The notes beneath the pieces were generated by a model. The model was given only the letters and a program-made list of their open reading frames with translations, did not search any database and was not told where the DNA came from. A stretch of DNA of 64,000 nt, from contig NZ_LMPS01000007.1 of the NCBI RefSeq assembly GCF_001424405.1, positions 62,268 to 126,267 of the forward strand. The letters run 5' to 3'. This document shows, one piece after another, positions 40,750-49,827 of the stretch (position 1 is its first letter; the number at the start of each line of letters is the position of its first letter). A program made the translations under genes and the position numbers. This DNA is from Dyadobacter sp. Leaf189. GTDB taxonomy: Bacteria; Bacteroidota; Bacteroidia; Cytophagales; Spirosomataceae.

Positions 40750-43638
40750 ATGTTCAATTCTGCGCACGCAATTCAATTCTTCAATAAGCTTTTTTCCCTG
40801 GCGCTCTGCCTGACTTTTTTCCTGCACCCACTTTCAGCGCAGCCTGCTCAAAAAACTGCAGAGGCGGATCCGCAACGTTACCTTGCATTGATGTTGCTGA
40901 ATCTTACAGACGCAGAAAACCGTGGCCCTGAGCCCGACCTGATCCGTTCTGCACAGCAATTTGGCTTAAATGCCGTTTATATTACCATTCCCTGGGACAA
41001 GGTTTATTACAGCTCTCCAACAGAAACCCCGAAATGGGCGAAGTACGACGAGCAGATCAAAATAGCGACGGACCTGGGCATGAAAGTGGCGCTCCGTATC
41101 CACCTTGGCCGCCACAGCACTCGCATCAAGGGTTTTTGGGAACCTTCCGACAGCCAGTTCAGTCACTCCGAGCAGCCTTTGCTGGGCGGCTATCTTGATA
41201 CCTTTTACGGTTTTGATAACCAGGCTATTGTTAACAAGGGACTTGCTTTTGTGAAGGAAACAGTAGCCCGATACAAGTACCTGCAAACGGAGAATAAGCT
41301 TCTGTATGTTTCCGTCACCAATACACCCACACAGGAAGGCGAATATCCCGGCGGACTGATTGTGAGCGGAAAAGAGAATACGGCCGTTTATGATTATTCC
41401 AAAACCATGGTGAGCGGCTTCCGCGCGTGGCTGAAAGCCCATTATACCAAAATCGAGCGGCTGAACTTCCTCTGGGGAATGAGCTACAAGACTTTTGAAG
41501 ATCCTTATCCGCCGGTGACCGCCTGGGCGCCTGAGGAATCTTTCCGTCAGCGGGCAGGGAAAGACTGGTACATTTACCGGCATGAGGTAATGAAAAAGTA
41601 CTTCGAGCAAATGATTGCAGCCATTAAATCAGTTGACCCGGCGATCAAGTTCATCTCTGATTACGGGTCTGTCTTCGATGCGGCTTCTGTTTTGCGCGGC
41701 ACACTGGGCTTTAAGGACCTGAATGAAAAAGCAGATGGAATCAAAATTAACGATAGCCCCATTTTTGACCACAGATGGTCAGTGGATGTCGTAAAAAGCA
41801 ATATGCCGGCACATTACATCATAGCTAATGAGCTGTTTGTAAGCTCCTATCTTGATAACAGTGCGCATTTAAAACAAATCGACGAAAACTATGCGCACGG
41901 CGCGAATGTAGTAGCAGTTGTTGTTTCGACGACGGAGCAGATGAGCCGATCTGAGCCGTTTTTACGTCCGGCTGCATCCAAATGGCTGAGCCAGCCGATG
42001 GCCGCTATCAACTACTCTGAAAGTGTAAGTTACCGTTTGTCAGCTGCGGTAGAGAAAAAAGGGGCAATAGCCGTTATTTTTGATGAATGGGCCAAACGCG
42101 CCTATGCCAATGCAGGTAACCCTAAGCCCGTGGCTGTAAAGCTGGAAGAAGATCTCCTCTCGCCGGAATACTGGAAGGATGCGTCCAACTATATGCCCTA
42201 CGTTTTCAGGCCGGTCCCCATGCAGATCATACCGGTGAACCGGGATTTTGCATATAAGCTGCCGATCGATACGTTTTCAGATGTGGACGGTACTATCGTG
42301 AAGGTTGAAGTAAGTAACCTGCCACCCTGGCTGCGGTTCCAGAACGGGCAGCTTTCTGGGCGGCCGACGGAGCTGGGCGATTACCGGATTACGGTAACGG
42401 GTACTGACGACGAAGGCGGTTCCACAGTCGCGTTTTTTACAATCCGCGTCGATACCAGGGAAAATGCCAACAAGCCACCGACCGTAGATGCTAATTTTTC
42501 AAACCAGATGGTTGCTGTTAACAAGGCATTTACCTTCACTATTCCTCAAAATACATTTGAAGACAGAGACGGAGAAATTACAAGAATTGAAGCGAGTGAG
42601 CTGCCTTCCTGGCTGAAATTTTCAAATGGGGTTTTGAGCGGAACACCCACCGTTTTGGGTGAGTACCGGATCATCTTCAAAGCGTATGATGATCTGAATG
42701 CATTTGTCGAAACTTACTTTACGATCAAAGTCGTGGAGCCACAGTTCCTGAATGCACCGCCATTTGCCAGCAGCACATTGCCTGTAAAGTACGCGCAGGT
42801 TAATATGCCTTTTAACTACATTCTGCCTACCAACATTTTCGGCGATCCCGATGGTTATATATCTTCCATATCCATCCAGAACAGACCTTCGTGGCTCAGT
42901 TTTGCATTGAATGTATTTTCCGGAACACCTACCGAAGAGGGGGAATACAGGTTGATCGTGAGAGCGTATGACAATGGAGGAGCGTATGTGGAAATCCCGC
43001 TGATCCTGAAAGTTCAGACTCCCGAGCTGCGTTTTGAGCTTGTAAAAGGAGGAAGTAAGGTGGAGCAGAGTGTGATCCGGAAGCTGGCTGGCGACGATGT
43101 GTTAGCATACGAATCGCTGCCCCCGCTGCTGAACATTTATGCATATGGTAACTTCGAATACGACCGGGTAACGTTCCAGCTCGACGGGCCTTATAAACGG
43201 ACTTCAACAACTGCCGTATTTCCTTATGCTTTGTACGAGAGTGCGCAGGGTTTTGCACCTTATGTGGGCAGATATACGCTTACGGTCACAGCCGCTAACA
43301 AGGATTCTGCCATTGTTACACAGTCCATTCAGTTCAGTATATCGGCAGGCGACTCGGTCAATATCACCAAGAATATAGCTGAATGGGCCTTTTACCCGAA
43401 CCCGACTGAAAACATCATCAATATCAAACTGCCCGAAAATCAGGTAACTGAGGGAATGCAGTACGAGATTGTTACGGTAGGAGGAAAACGCATTCCGCTG
43501 CCGCCCGACCTCGTGAGCATAGCCGACAACCTTGCTTACATTGATCTTTCTGATGTAGGTCTGCCATCGGGTATTTATTTTGTGCGGATTCTTGACAATG
43601 GCGAGCTATTAAAGCAGTTCAGGATTTTCAAACAATAG
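40750..43638 (+). CDS. T9SS-exported modular protein: glycoside hydrolase-like barrel plus three Ig/cadherin-like domains
   Basis: A 962-residue secreted protein. Signal peptide 1-30; a beta-galactosidase (GH42-like) TIM barrel at about 40-460 (NLTDAENRGPEPDLIRSA, GLNAVYITIPWDKVYY); three repeated domains at about 490-580, 582-675 and 676-755, each with the pattern PxWLxFxNGxLSGxPTxxGxYRIxVxAxDD of putative Ig (He_PIG/cadherin-like) domains; a linker domain; and a type IX sorting domain from 876 (AEWAFYPNPTENIINI). The three repeats contain acidic D-x-D-G sites (DVDG, DRDG, DPDG) likely to bind calcium. Catalytic acids of the barrel are not certain. It is encoded right after two glycosyltransferases and may act on surface glycan. 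TTG at 40732 is an alternative start, less likely. Confidence 0.88.
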   Translation: MFNSAHAIQFFNKLFSLALCLTFFLHPLSAQPAQKTAEADPQRYLALMLLNLTDAENRGPEPDLIRSAQQFGLNAVYITIPWDKVYYSSPTETPKWAKYDEQIKIATDLGMKVALRIHLGRHSTRIKGFWEPSDSQFSHSEQPLLGGYLDTFYGFDNQAIVNKGLAFVKETVARYKYLQTENKLLYVSVTNTPTQEGEYPGGLIVSGKENTAVYDYSKTMVSGFRAWLKAHYTKIERLNFLWGMSYKTFEDPYPPVTAWAPEESFRQRAGKDWYIYRHEVMKKYFEQMIAAIKSVDPAIKFISDYGSVFDAASVLRGTLGFKDLNEKADGIKINDSPIFDHRWSVDVVKSNMPAHYIIANELFVSSYLDNSAHLKQIDENYAHGANVVAVVVSTTEQMSRSEPFLRPAASKWLSQPMAAINYSESVSYRLSAAVEKKGAIAVIFDEWAKRAYANAGNPKPVAVKLEEDLLSPEYWKDASNYMPYVFRPVPMQIIPVNRDFAYKLPIDTFSDVDGTIVKVEVSNLPPWLRFQNGQLSGRPTELGDYRITVTGTDDEGGSTVAFFTIRVDTRENANKPPTVDANFSNQMVAVNKAFTFTIPQNTFEDRDGEITRIEASELPSWLKFSNGVLSGTPTVLGEYRIIFKAYDDLNAFVETYFTIKVVEPQFLNAPPFASSTLPVKYAQVNMPFNYILPTNIFGDPDGYISSISIQNRPSWLSFALNVFSGTPTEEGEYRLIVRAYDNGGAYVEIPLILKVQTPELRFELVKGGSKVEQSVIRKLAGDDVLAYESLPPLLNIYAYGNFEYDRVTFQLDGPYKRTSTTAVFPYALYESAQGFAPYVGRYTLTVTAANKDSAIVTQSIQFSISAGDSVNITKNIAEWAFYPNPTENIINIKLPENQVTEGMQYEIVTVGGKRIPLPPDLVSIADNLAYIDLSDVGLPSGIYFVRILDNGELLKQFRIFKQ

Positions 43639-43683
43639 CTGACAACTCCAATTCACACAAGCTTTACGCAAAATTTCAGGATA

Positions 43684-43697
43684 GTATGCGCGCATAA
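43684..43697. promoter_or_regulatory. Operator-like palindrome 1 of the acyl-CoA dehydrogenase gene
   Basis: GTATGC-GC-GCATAA, one base short of the perfect dyad; it covers the -33 region of the promoter. Confidence 0.65.
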
Positions 43698-43710
43698 CTT
43701 GATTATGGTT

Positions 43711-43718
43711 TATATTTG
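43711..43718 (+). promoter_or_regulatory. -7 element of the acyl-CoA dehydrogenase gene
   Basis: TATATTTG, exact TAnnTTTG match, located between the two palindromes; predicted transcription start near 43725. Confidence 0.55.
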
Positions 43719-43730
43719 AAATAGTCAATA

Positions 43731-43744
43731 GTATGCAAGCATAC
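43731..43744. promoter_or_regulatory. Operator-like palindrome 2 of the acyl-CoA dehydrogenase gene
   Basis: GTATGC-AA-GCATAC, perfect dyad just downstream of the predicted transcription start, identical half-sites to those before the thiolase gene. Confidence 0.72.
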
Positions 43745-43779
43745 CTTTGTTTCACATCGTTCTATAATTACTATCGGAT

Positions 43780-45594
43780 ATGGCCGTTGCAGAAGCGAAT
43801 AAAACATCTATCAGGGGAGGCGAATTTTTAATAAAGGAAACCCAGGCCTCTCAAATTTTTATTCCTGAGGAATTTACAGAAGAACAGCGCATGATCGCTG
43901 ATACCTGTCGCGACTTTCTTGCGAAGGAAGTGTGGCCGAAACTTGACGAAATAGATCACGCGAAAAGTCCGGACCTGATATCGGGGCTGATGGATAAAGC
44001 AGGCGAGCTGGGCTTGCTGGGTACGGTTGTTCCCGAAGAATATGGCGGTTTTGGAATGAACTTCAATACTTCCATGCTCGTGGCCGAAGCAACTGGCGCC
44101 GGAAACTCCTTTTCGGTCGCCCTTTCGGCACATACCGGAATAGGTACCCTTCCGATCCTGTACTATGGAAATGAAGAGCAGAAGCTGAAATATTTACCAA
44201 AGCTGGCGACCGGTGAATGGAAAGCGGCCTACTGCCTAACCGAGCCGGACTCTGGCTCAGATGCAAATTCTGCCAAAACCAAAGCAAAACTGACTTCTGA
44301 CGGAACACATTATGCGATCAACGGTCAGAAAATGTGGATAACAAATGGCGGTTTTGCGGACGTTTTCATTGTTTTTGCCAAAATAGAAGAAAACGGGCAG
44401 ACAGATAAGAACCTGACAGCATTTATCATCGAAAGCTCGACTGAGGGTATTACGATGAATGAGCCCGAGCATAAAATGGGGATAAAAGGATCTGATACCC
44501 GGCAGATATTTTTCAACGATTGTCTGGTACCAGTCGAAAACATGCTTTCCGAGCGTGGAAACGGCTTCAAGATCGCTGTTAACATCCTGAATATTGGTCG
44601 CATTAAACTTGCAGCCGCTGCCTTGGGCGGGGCGAAAAGAGTGGCTGAGCAGGCTATTAATTATGCCAACGAAAGGAAGCAATTTGGGACTTCAATCGCC
44701 CAATTCGGCGCGATCAAGCATAAGCTGGCAGAAATGGCGGTCAGTATGTATGCGACCGAGTCTGCTTCGTACCGGGTTGGTCAGCATATTGATGATCTGA
44801 TCGAGGCATTTCAGGCGAAAGGAATGGCCGATTCGGAAGCAAAGCTGAAAGCGCTGGAAGAGTTTGCGATCGAATGTGCAATCATGAAGGTACATGGTTC
44901 CGAAGTACTTGATTTTGTGGTAGATGAGGGTGTGCAGATTTACGGCGGAATGGGCTTTTCGGCAGATGCGCCGATGGACCGCGCTTACCGCGATAGCCGG
45001 ATCAACCGGATCTTTGAAGGCACAAATGAGATCAATCGGCTGCTGGTTGTGGATATGTTACTAAAACGCGCAATGAAAGGCCAGCTCGATTTAATGGGTC
45101 CGGCAGCGGCGGTTGGAAAGGAAATAATGTCCATTCCTGACTTTGGCGCAGAAGAGGAAGAAACACTTTTTGCGAAAGAGAAAAAGGTTTTGAAAAACCT
45201 CAAAAAGGCAGTGCTGATGGTTTCGGGAGCGGCCGTGCAGAAGTTTATGATGAAATTGTCGGAAGAGCAGGAGATTATCATGAACCTGGCCGATATGGTG
45301 ATTGAGATATATGTAGCCGAGTCGGTATTGTTACGTGTTGAAAAAAGCATTGAGCTGCTGGGTGAAGAAGCGAATGCATTGCAGCGGGATATCGCTGCGA
45401 TCTACCTAAACCGGGCGGTTGAAAAAGTGAACAGCGCAGGAAAGTCGGCCATTACGAGCTTTGCTGAAAGTGATGAGCTGAGCGTCATGTTAATGGGATT
45501 GAAACGGTTTACGAAAATAGAACCATCTAATCTTAAGAATGCACGCAGGCGGATTGCAGACGAGCTCATCTCAAAGAATGCCTATGTTTTTTAA
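43780..45594 (+). CDS. Acyl-CoA dehydrogenase (long form)
   Basis: A 604-residue flavoprotein. The core (about 35-420) has YCLTEPDSGSDANS, WITNGG and FEGTNEINR, in which the Glu is the catalytic base; YGGMGFSAD precedes it. An extra helical C-terminal domain (430-604) resembles VLCAD/ACAD9-type enzymes. It carries out the first step of fatty acid beta-oxidation with electrons going to ETF. Two palindromes flank its promoter and match the one before the thiolase gene, suggesting joint repression. The start ATG is supported by the promoter position. Confidence 0.95.
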   Translation: MAVAEANKTSIRGGEFLIKETQASQIFIPEEFTEEQRMIADTCRDFLAKEVWPKLDEIDHAKSPDLISGLMDKAGELGLLGTVVPEEYGGFGMNFNTSMLVAEATGAGNSFSVALSAHTGIGTLPILYYGNEEQKLKYLPKLATGEWKAAYCLTEPDSGSDANSAKTKAKLTSDGTHYAINGQKMWITNGGFADVFIVFAKIEENGQTDKNLTAFIIESSTEGITMNEPEHKMGIKGSDTRQIFFNDCLVPVENMLSERGNGFKIAVNILNIGRIKLAAAALGGAKRVAEQAINYANERKQFGTSIAQFGAIKHKLAEMAVSMYATESASYRVGQHIDDLIEAFQAKGMADSEAKLKALEEFAIECAIMKVHGSEVLDFVVDEGVQIYGGMGFSADAPMDRAYRDSRINRIFEGTNEINRLLVVDMLLKRAMKGQLDLMGPAAAVGKEIMSIPDFGAEEEETLFAKEKKVLKNLKKAVLMVSGAAVQKFMMKLSEEQEIIMNLADMVIEIYVAESVLLRVEKSIELLGEEANALQRDIAAIYLNRAVEKVNSAGKSAITSFAESDELSVMLMGLKRFTKIEPSNLKNARRRIADELISKNAYVF

Positions 45595-45650
45595 GCAGAT
45601 AGCCCATTAAGCTTGGGTGCAATCCATTCAAAAAATGCGCTTGAAATGAA

Positions 45651-45679
45651 GCCGGATCTGCACAAGGTCCGGCCTTTTT
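45651..45679 (+). terminator. Terminator after the acyl-CoA dehydrogenase gene
   Basis: Stem GCCGGATC / GGTCCGGC (one G-T) with a 7-base loop, then CTTTTT. Confidence 0.8.
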
Positions 45680-45828
45680 ATAACCCAGGCTCAGGTTTTT
45701 TATTCTTCCTCAAATTGCGCAACTTTGGGAAACCAATTTCCGCGATTTTGTCGTTAAAAGATTGGTTACAGACGAACAAAAAGTAAAACACGTTGGATTC
45801 TCTTCAAGCTACTGAAAAGCCACCTTTC

Positions 45829-47379
45829 ATGACTCTGCACACTGTGGATCTGCGTACAACAGGGCAATTTCCTGCGCTTTTACTGGATTATCTGGACCAA
45901 AAACCTTCTTTGGAGGCATTTTACAGCTCTTTTCCTTCGCTTGAAAATTTTCAGGAAGTAATAGCAAAGAAGAGCAGCTTCGATGCTGCCAAGCGTAAAA
46001 CGTTGGTGGACGTGCTTGAAACGCAGTACAGAGGCTTACCTCACTATCCTGATTTCTCGCTGCTGCTTGACGAGAAGACGTTTACCGTAACAACAGGTCA
46101 CCAGCTGAACATCTTCACTGGCCCGCTATATATTATTTACAAGATCATCACGGCGATCAAGCTTGCGCGTGCGCTCAAGGAGGCTTATCCGGAGTATAAC
46201 TTTGTTCCGGTTTACTGGATGGCGACGGAGGATCATGATTTTGAGGAAATCGCTTCGTTTCATTTGTTTGGACAAACGCATAAATGGACGGGCGAACACA
46301 AAGGCGCAGTGGGCCGGCTAAACCCGAAAGAGCTGGAAGTGATATTGAAGCAACTTCCGGACAAGCCGCTGCTTTTTGCCAAAGCATACCTTGAAAACAA
46401 CACGCTGGCCGATGCGGTCCGATGTTATATGCACGAGCTATTCGGGCAATATGGCCTGATCAGTATCGACGCCGACCACGCAGATCTGAAACGCGGTTTT
46501 CTGCCGGTCGTAAAAGAGGAATTAACTACTTCCATTTGCGAGAAACTCGTTTCGCAAACCACTTCAGAGCTCAATGCACTGGGCTATCATACGCCGCTGA
46601 ATGCGCGGGAAATCAACTTATTCTATCTGGACAATCATCTTCGGGAACGCATTGTAAAGGAAGGTGAAACTTTCAAGGTGCTGAACACCGACTTGTCTTT
46701 TTCCGAAGAAGAGATACTTGAACTGGCCGAAAACAGGCCTGAACTTTTCAGTCCGAATGTCATATTAAGACCGCTTTACGAAGAAATCATCCTCCCGAAT
46801 CTTGCGTATATAGGCGGACCGTCAGAGGTGCCTTACTGGATGCAGCTGAAAGGTGTATTTGATCATTTCAATGTACCTTTTCCTGCGCTGATGCCGAGGA
46901 ATTTTGCATTATATATCAACGGTTACCAAAGCAAGAAGGCTCGCAAGCTGAAAATCAGCTACAAAGATCTTTTTCTTGACGAAGTGGCGCTGCGGAAGAC
47001 ATTCATCGAAAGGAACAGTGAGCGCGTCCTCGATCTGAATGCGGAAAAGGAAGAATTCAACAAGGTTTTTGATGCTATTCTTTCAAAAGCGGTTGCCGTG
47101 GACCAAACGATGCTGGGCGCTGTGAAAGCAGAGCAAACGCGATTACTGAATTCGCTAAAGCAACTCGAAAAACGCATTGTTAGAGCGGAAGAGCGTAACC
47201 ACGAGTCGGAAATTGAGCAATTGCTGACGCTCAAAAACAAACTGTTCCCGAACGGAATCGCCCAGGAACGGTATGATAATCTGCTGAGTTTCTACATTAA
47301 TGATCCGGAGTTTATCCAGAAGCTTTACAATGCTTTAGATCCCCTGGATTTCAACTACAATGTAATTCTGGAAGAATAA
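45829..47379 (+). CDS. bshC: Bacillithiol biosynthesis cysteine-adding enzyme BshC
   Basis: A 516-residue protein with the BshC core: TTGHQLNIFTGPLYIIYKI (near 85-103), the HIGH-like VYWMATEDHDFEEI (near 126-139), and GPSEVPYWMQLKGVF, followed by a C-terminal coiled coil (about 400-480). It joins cysteine to GlcN-malate in the last step of bacillithiol synthesis. bshA and bshB are not in the window, as expected. A TTG start at 45793 would add 12 residues; the ATG fits family length. Confidence 0.95.
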   Translation: MTLHTVDLRTTGQFPALLLDYLDQKPSLEAFYSSFPSLENFQEVIAKKSSFDAAKRKTLVDVLETQYRGLPHYPDFSLLLDEKTFTVTTGHQLNIFTGPLYIIYKIITAIKLARALKEAYPEYNFVPVYWMATEDHDFEEIASFHLFGQTHKWTGEHKGAVGRLNPKELEVILKQLPDKPLLFAKAYLENNTLADAVRCYMHELFGQYGLISIDADHADLKRGFLPVVKEELTTSICEKLVSQTTSELNALGYHTPLNAREINLFYLDNHLRERIVKEGETFKVLNTDLSFSEEEILELAENRPELFSPNVILRPLYEEIILPNLAYIGGPSEVPYWMQLKGVFDHFNVPFPALMPRNFALYINGYQSKKARKLKISYKDLFLDEVALRKTFIERNSERVLDLNAEKEEFNKVFDAILSKAVAVDQTMLGAVKAEQTRLLNSLKQLEKRIVRAEERNHESEIEQLLTLKNKLFPNGIAQERYDNLLSFYINDPEFIQKLYNALDPLDFNYNVILEE

Positions 47380-47385
47380 CAGGGT

Positions 47386-48444
47386 TTACTCTTTCAGCCT
47401 CACGTCGCCGTAGCGTGAATTAACTGTGATCTTGGTACCAGATCCGGTGCCGATTTTCCCCTGATACTGCTTCAATGTATAGGATTTATGGTCCTTAGCA
47501 GGCTGGACTGAAAAGTTTACATTGTTGGTCGGGTAAGTGAAATTCCCGTACGAAACAGTCACATTGAACTGGTTAGCCTCTGCTGGCAGTACAATGGAAG
47601 AGTAGGCTGCCTGGATATCTACATTCTGGGCCGAGTTGGTCAGCTCGTCTATTTTGAAGTTGCCCGAGTAATTCAGCTTGATTTTCCCGGTACCGCGGAT
47701 CGTACCAATCTTAGCACCTGAGTAGTCGATATCTGCGTCCAGGTTGATCACATCACGGATATTCAACTCGCCCGATTTATTGATCAGCAATATCCTTTTA
47801 GCCTGATCGAGGCTCAGCTTGGAGTACTCGAATTCTAGTTTGCCACCATCCATTTTCCCGATTGTGGCACTGCCGTAGCGCACGTCAATGATGTTATCAG
47901 TATTTTCCAGATGATTGGCGACGAAGTTTCCGTATCTGGAATCTATCGTCAGCGGCGCGTAAAATGAGGGGATATCTGTGTCGCCAAATTCATTTTTCAC
48001 GATCAATGCATTCTGTTTTGGCATGTAAACGGTGTAGTCGATACGGATGTAGTTTTTTTCACCTTTACGATTGTTCCACCCATTATTTCCAAATTGGCTC
48101 CTATCAATGCGGGTAACGAGGCTGATCTGGTTTTTCAGTCTTCTTTCGTCAATGTTGACTGCGCTTAAATATTCGGAAGCCCGGCCATCGGAAGATGCAT
48201 TCGCTGTTACAATGATTTCCACCTTGATCTCGTCCTTTGCCCAGAGGTTGACTTTAACCTGACCGAATTTGTTTTCAACAAGCAGCATATCACTGCTTTT
48301 TACATCGAATACTTTGGTGATATTCCTTCGCTTTTCGATGAGCCCGTTCTGCTCGGGAATACCTGGCCCTGCCATGAGCAGGTTGGGTAAAATCAGTGCT
48401 ATATTAAATAACAGGAGCGCTGTTATTTTCTTTTTCGTTGTCAT
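47386..48444 (-). CDS. Exported beta-repeat protein of a sigma-factor operon (DUF4097-like)
   Basis: A 352-residue exported protein with signal peptide (1-25) followed by repeated short beta strands of the type seen in DUF4097/DUF2807 and head-GIN proteins (LLVENKFGQVKVNLW, IVKNEFGDTDIP, IDVRYGSATIGK, VTVSYGNFTY, VNSRYGDVRL). Strand pairs with turns GD or YG repeat about every 20 residues, which suggests a right-handed beta helix. Function unknown; in this setting it could be the output or signal part of an envelope stress circuit. The start lies 41 bases inside the preceding anti-sigma-like gene, so translation is coupled. Confidence 0.82.
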   Translation of the reverse strand: MTTKKKITALLLFNIALILPNLLMAGPGIPEQNGLIEKRRNITKVFDVKSSDMLLVENKFGQVKVNLWAKDEIKVEIIVTANASSDGRASEYLSAVNIDERRLKNQISLVTRIDRSQFGNNGWNNRKGEKNYIRIDYTVYMPKQNALIVKNEFGDTDIPSFYAPLTIDSRYGNFVANHLENTDNIIDVRYGSATIGKMDGGKLEFEYSKLSLDQAKRILLINKSGELNIRDVINLDADIDYSGAKIGTIRGTGKIKLNYSGNFKIDELTNSAQNVDIQAAYSSIVLPAEANQFNVTVSYGNFTYPTNNVNFSVQPAKDHKSYTLKQYQGKIGTGSGTKITVNSRYGDVRLKE

Positions 48445-49012
48445 TTTTGACCTGATTAATGCGTTGCAAAATATCTAATTGTTGGTTGAGCAGATCTACC
48501 TGCCATTGGAGATTCTGGACCATTGCTTCCAGCAGCGCCTCCTGGTTAGGGGCATTTGCCAGGTTGGAACGCAAGTTCTTGTAACTTACTTCCAGGCTTT
48601 CCAGATCAGAAGCAAAATCCTTGTACAATTCAGGATTGTCCTTGGCCAGCTTGATAATCTCCTCCCTTTTCTGATCTATTGCAACATTGTACTGATTGAG
48701 CTCCCGGGCGTAAGTAGGTACTTTCAATGCCACACGCGGGTCGCGGGCGAGGCCGTATTCGTTATTGAGGTAAACCAGGAACCCTATCCCGAGTGCAAGG
48801 AAAACGCCGGCCGCAATGCGCCAGTCGAAGTAGGGACTGCTTAATCGCCTAAGTTTTTTTTTGGATTTTTCCGGAACTATCGGAATCTCGTGATGAAGTT
48901 GGCTCTCAATTTGGCTCCACAAAGAATCCTGCGGTAAGAAAGTATCAAATCCATCCCTGTTATCTCTCACAAACCGCTCCAATCGATCCTTTTTATCTGA
49001 AGAATTTTTCAT
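48404..49012 (-). CDS. Anti-sigma-like membrane protein of unknown family
   Basis: A 202-residue single-pass membrane protein: cytoplasmic N-terminus (1-62, charged, with DSLWSQIESQLHHEIP), one helix (about 64-81, IAAGVFLALGIGFLVYL) and a periplasmic predicted coiled coil (about 105-195). This layout and its place directly after an ECF sigma gene fit an anti-sigma factor, but no zinc (ZAS) motif is present. It could hold the sigma factor at the membrane until a signal reaches the periplasmic part. Confidence 0.75.
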   Translation of the reverse strand: MKNSSDKKDRLERFVRDNRDGFDTFLPQDSLWSQIESQLHHEIPIVPEKSKKKLRRLSSPYFDWRIAAGVFLALGIGFLVYLNNEYGLARDPRVALKVPTYARELNQYNVAIDQKREEIIKLAKDNPELYKDFASDLESLEVSYKNLRSNLANAPNQEALLEAMVQNLQWQVDLLNQQLDILQRINQVKNDNEKENNSAPVI

Positions 49013-49093
49013 AGATTCATTAACGTGTCATGGGTAAATAATTTTTTCAAATCCGTATTTTTTAAGTAAATACCTTGTTAAATATTGTTAATG

Positions 49094-49648
49094 CTATCTG
49101 ACCAGCATTTCGGTCAGCTTCCTTTTTGCACGCATATATTGTGTTCGCGACGTTGTTTCGCTGATACCCAGTACCTCGCCGATTTCCTCGTGATCATAAC
49201 CCTCGAACAGATAAAGGCTGAGCACGACACGGTAACCGTCAGGCAATTTTTGAACCATACTTCTCACCCGCTCCACTTCCAGCAGCGTTTCATGCTCATC
49301 AAAGCCCAGCGCATCTTCACTGCTTTCCATTGTCTCCTGGTACTCCTCAATCTCCACCCACTTCACCTTTCTGCTGCGCATGTGGTTGATCGCCTTGTTG
49401 ACAACGATCTGTTTGAGCCAGGCACCGAATGTAGACTGCTGCCGGAACTGATGCAGATTTGTAAATGCGTCCACAAAAGCTTCCTGCAAAGCATCTTCTG
49501 CTTCCCCCATATGGTTCAGTATCCGCATACAGATGTTGAACATGGCTTTTGAATACGATTTGTATAACTCGTACTGCGCTTTTCGCTCACCGAGTTTACA
49601 CCGCTCCACCAGTTCGACATGCCGGTCTGGGTATATTTGTGTTTTCAA
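49094..49648 (-). CDS. ECF-type RNA polymerase sigma factor
   Basis: A 184-residue ECF sigma-70: region 2 (about 22-90, GERKAQYELYKSYSKAMFNICMRI and EDALQEAFVDAFTNL) and region 4 (about 120-178, MVQKLPDGYRVVLSLYLFEGYDHEEIGEVLGIS). No ATG is available in the right place; an in-frame stop lies 10 bases upstream and the only codon that keeps region 2 intact is TTG 49648, so a TTG start is inferred. Followed by the anti-sigma-like gene and the beta-repeat gene on the same strand. Homology to RpoE-type stress factors is clear; the target promoters are unknown. Confidence 0.9.
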   Translation of the reverse strand: MKTQIYPDRHVELVERCKLGERKAQYELYKSYSKAMFNICMRILNHMGEAEDALQEAFVDAFTNLHQFRQQSTFGAWLKQIVVNKAINHMRSRKVKWVEIEEYQETMESSEDALGFDEHETLLEVERVRSMVQKLPDGYRVVLSLYLFEGYDHEEIGEVLGISETTSRTQYMRAKRKLTEMLVR

Positions 49649-49790
49649 GCAGAAGGTTTAATTTTTGAACGTTCTGTAACAAAGACAGCAATGCACCTGG
49701 CATGTTGCACCGTGCATTATAATTTTTTCAAAAAAAACAGATTTGAACAATGATAAACAGCAGATTGTTCTTCAGGAAGTTTAGTATAGT

Positions 49791-49798
49791 ATCTTTGG
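49791..49798 (+). promoter_or_regulatory. -7 element of ispH
   Basis: TATCTTTG, exact TAnnTTTG match, 29 bases before the start; TTG at 49766-49768 is 22 bases upstream, as at the glycosyltransferase promoter. Confidence 0.55.
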
Positions 49799-49827
49799 CT
49801 GTTAGCTGCAATCTACCGAATTCGTAA

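Noticed and set aside
49690..49718. Inverted repeat AATGCAC / GTGCATT between the sigma gene and ispH
   Set aside because: Seven-base arms with a 15-base spacer and no second copy; too weak to call an operator.
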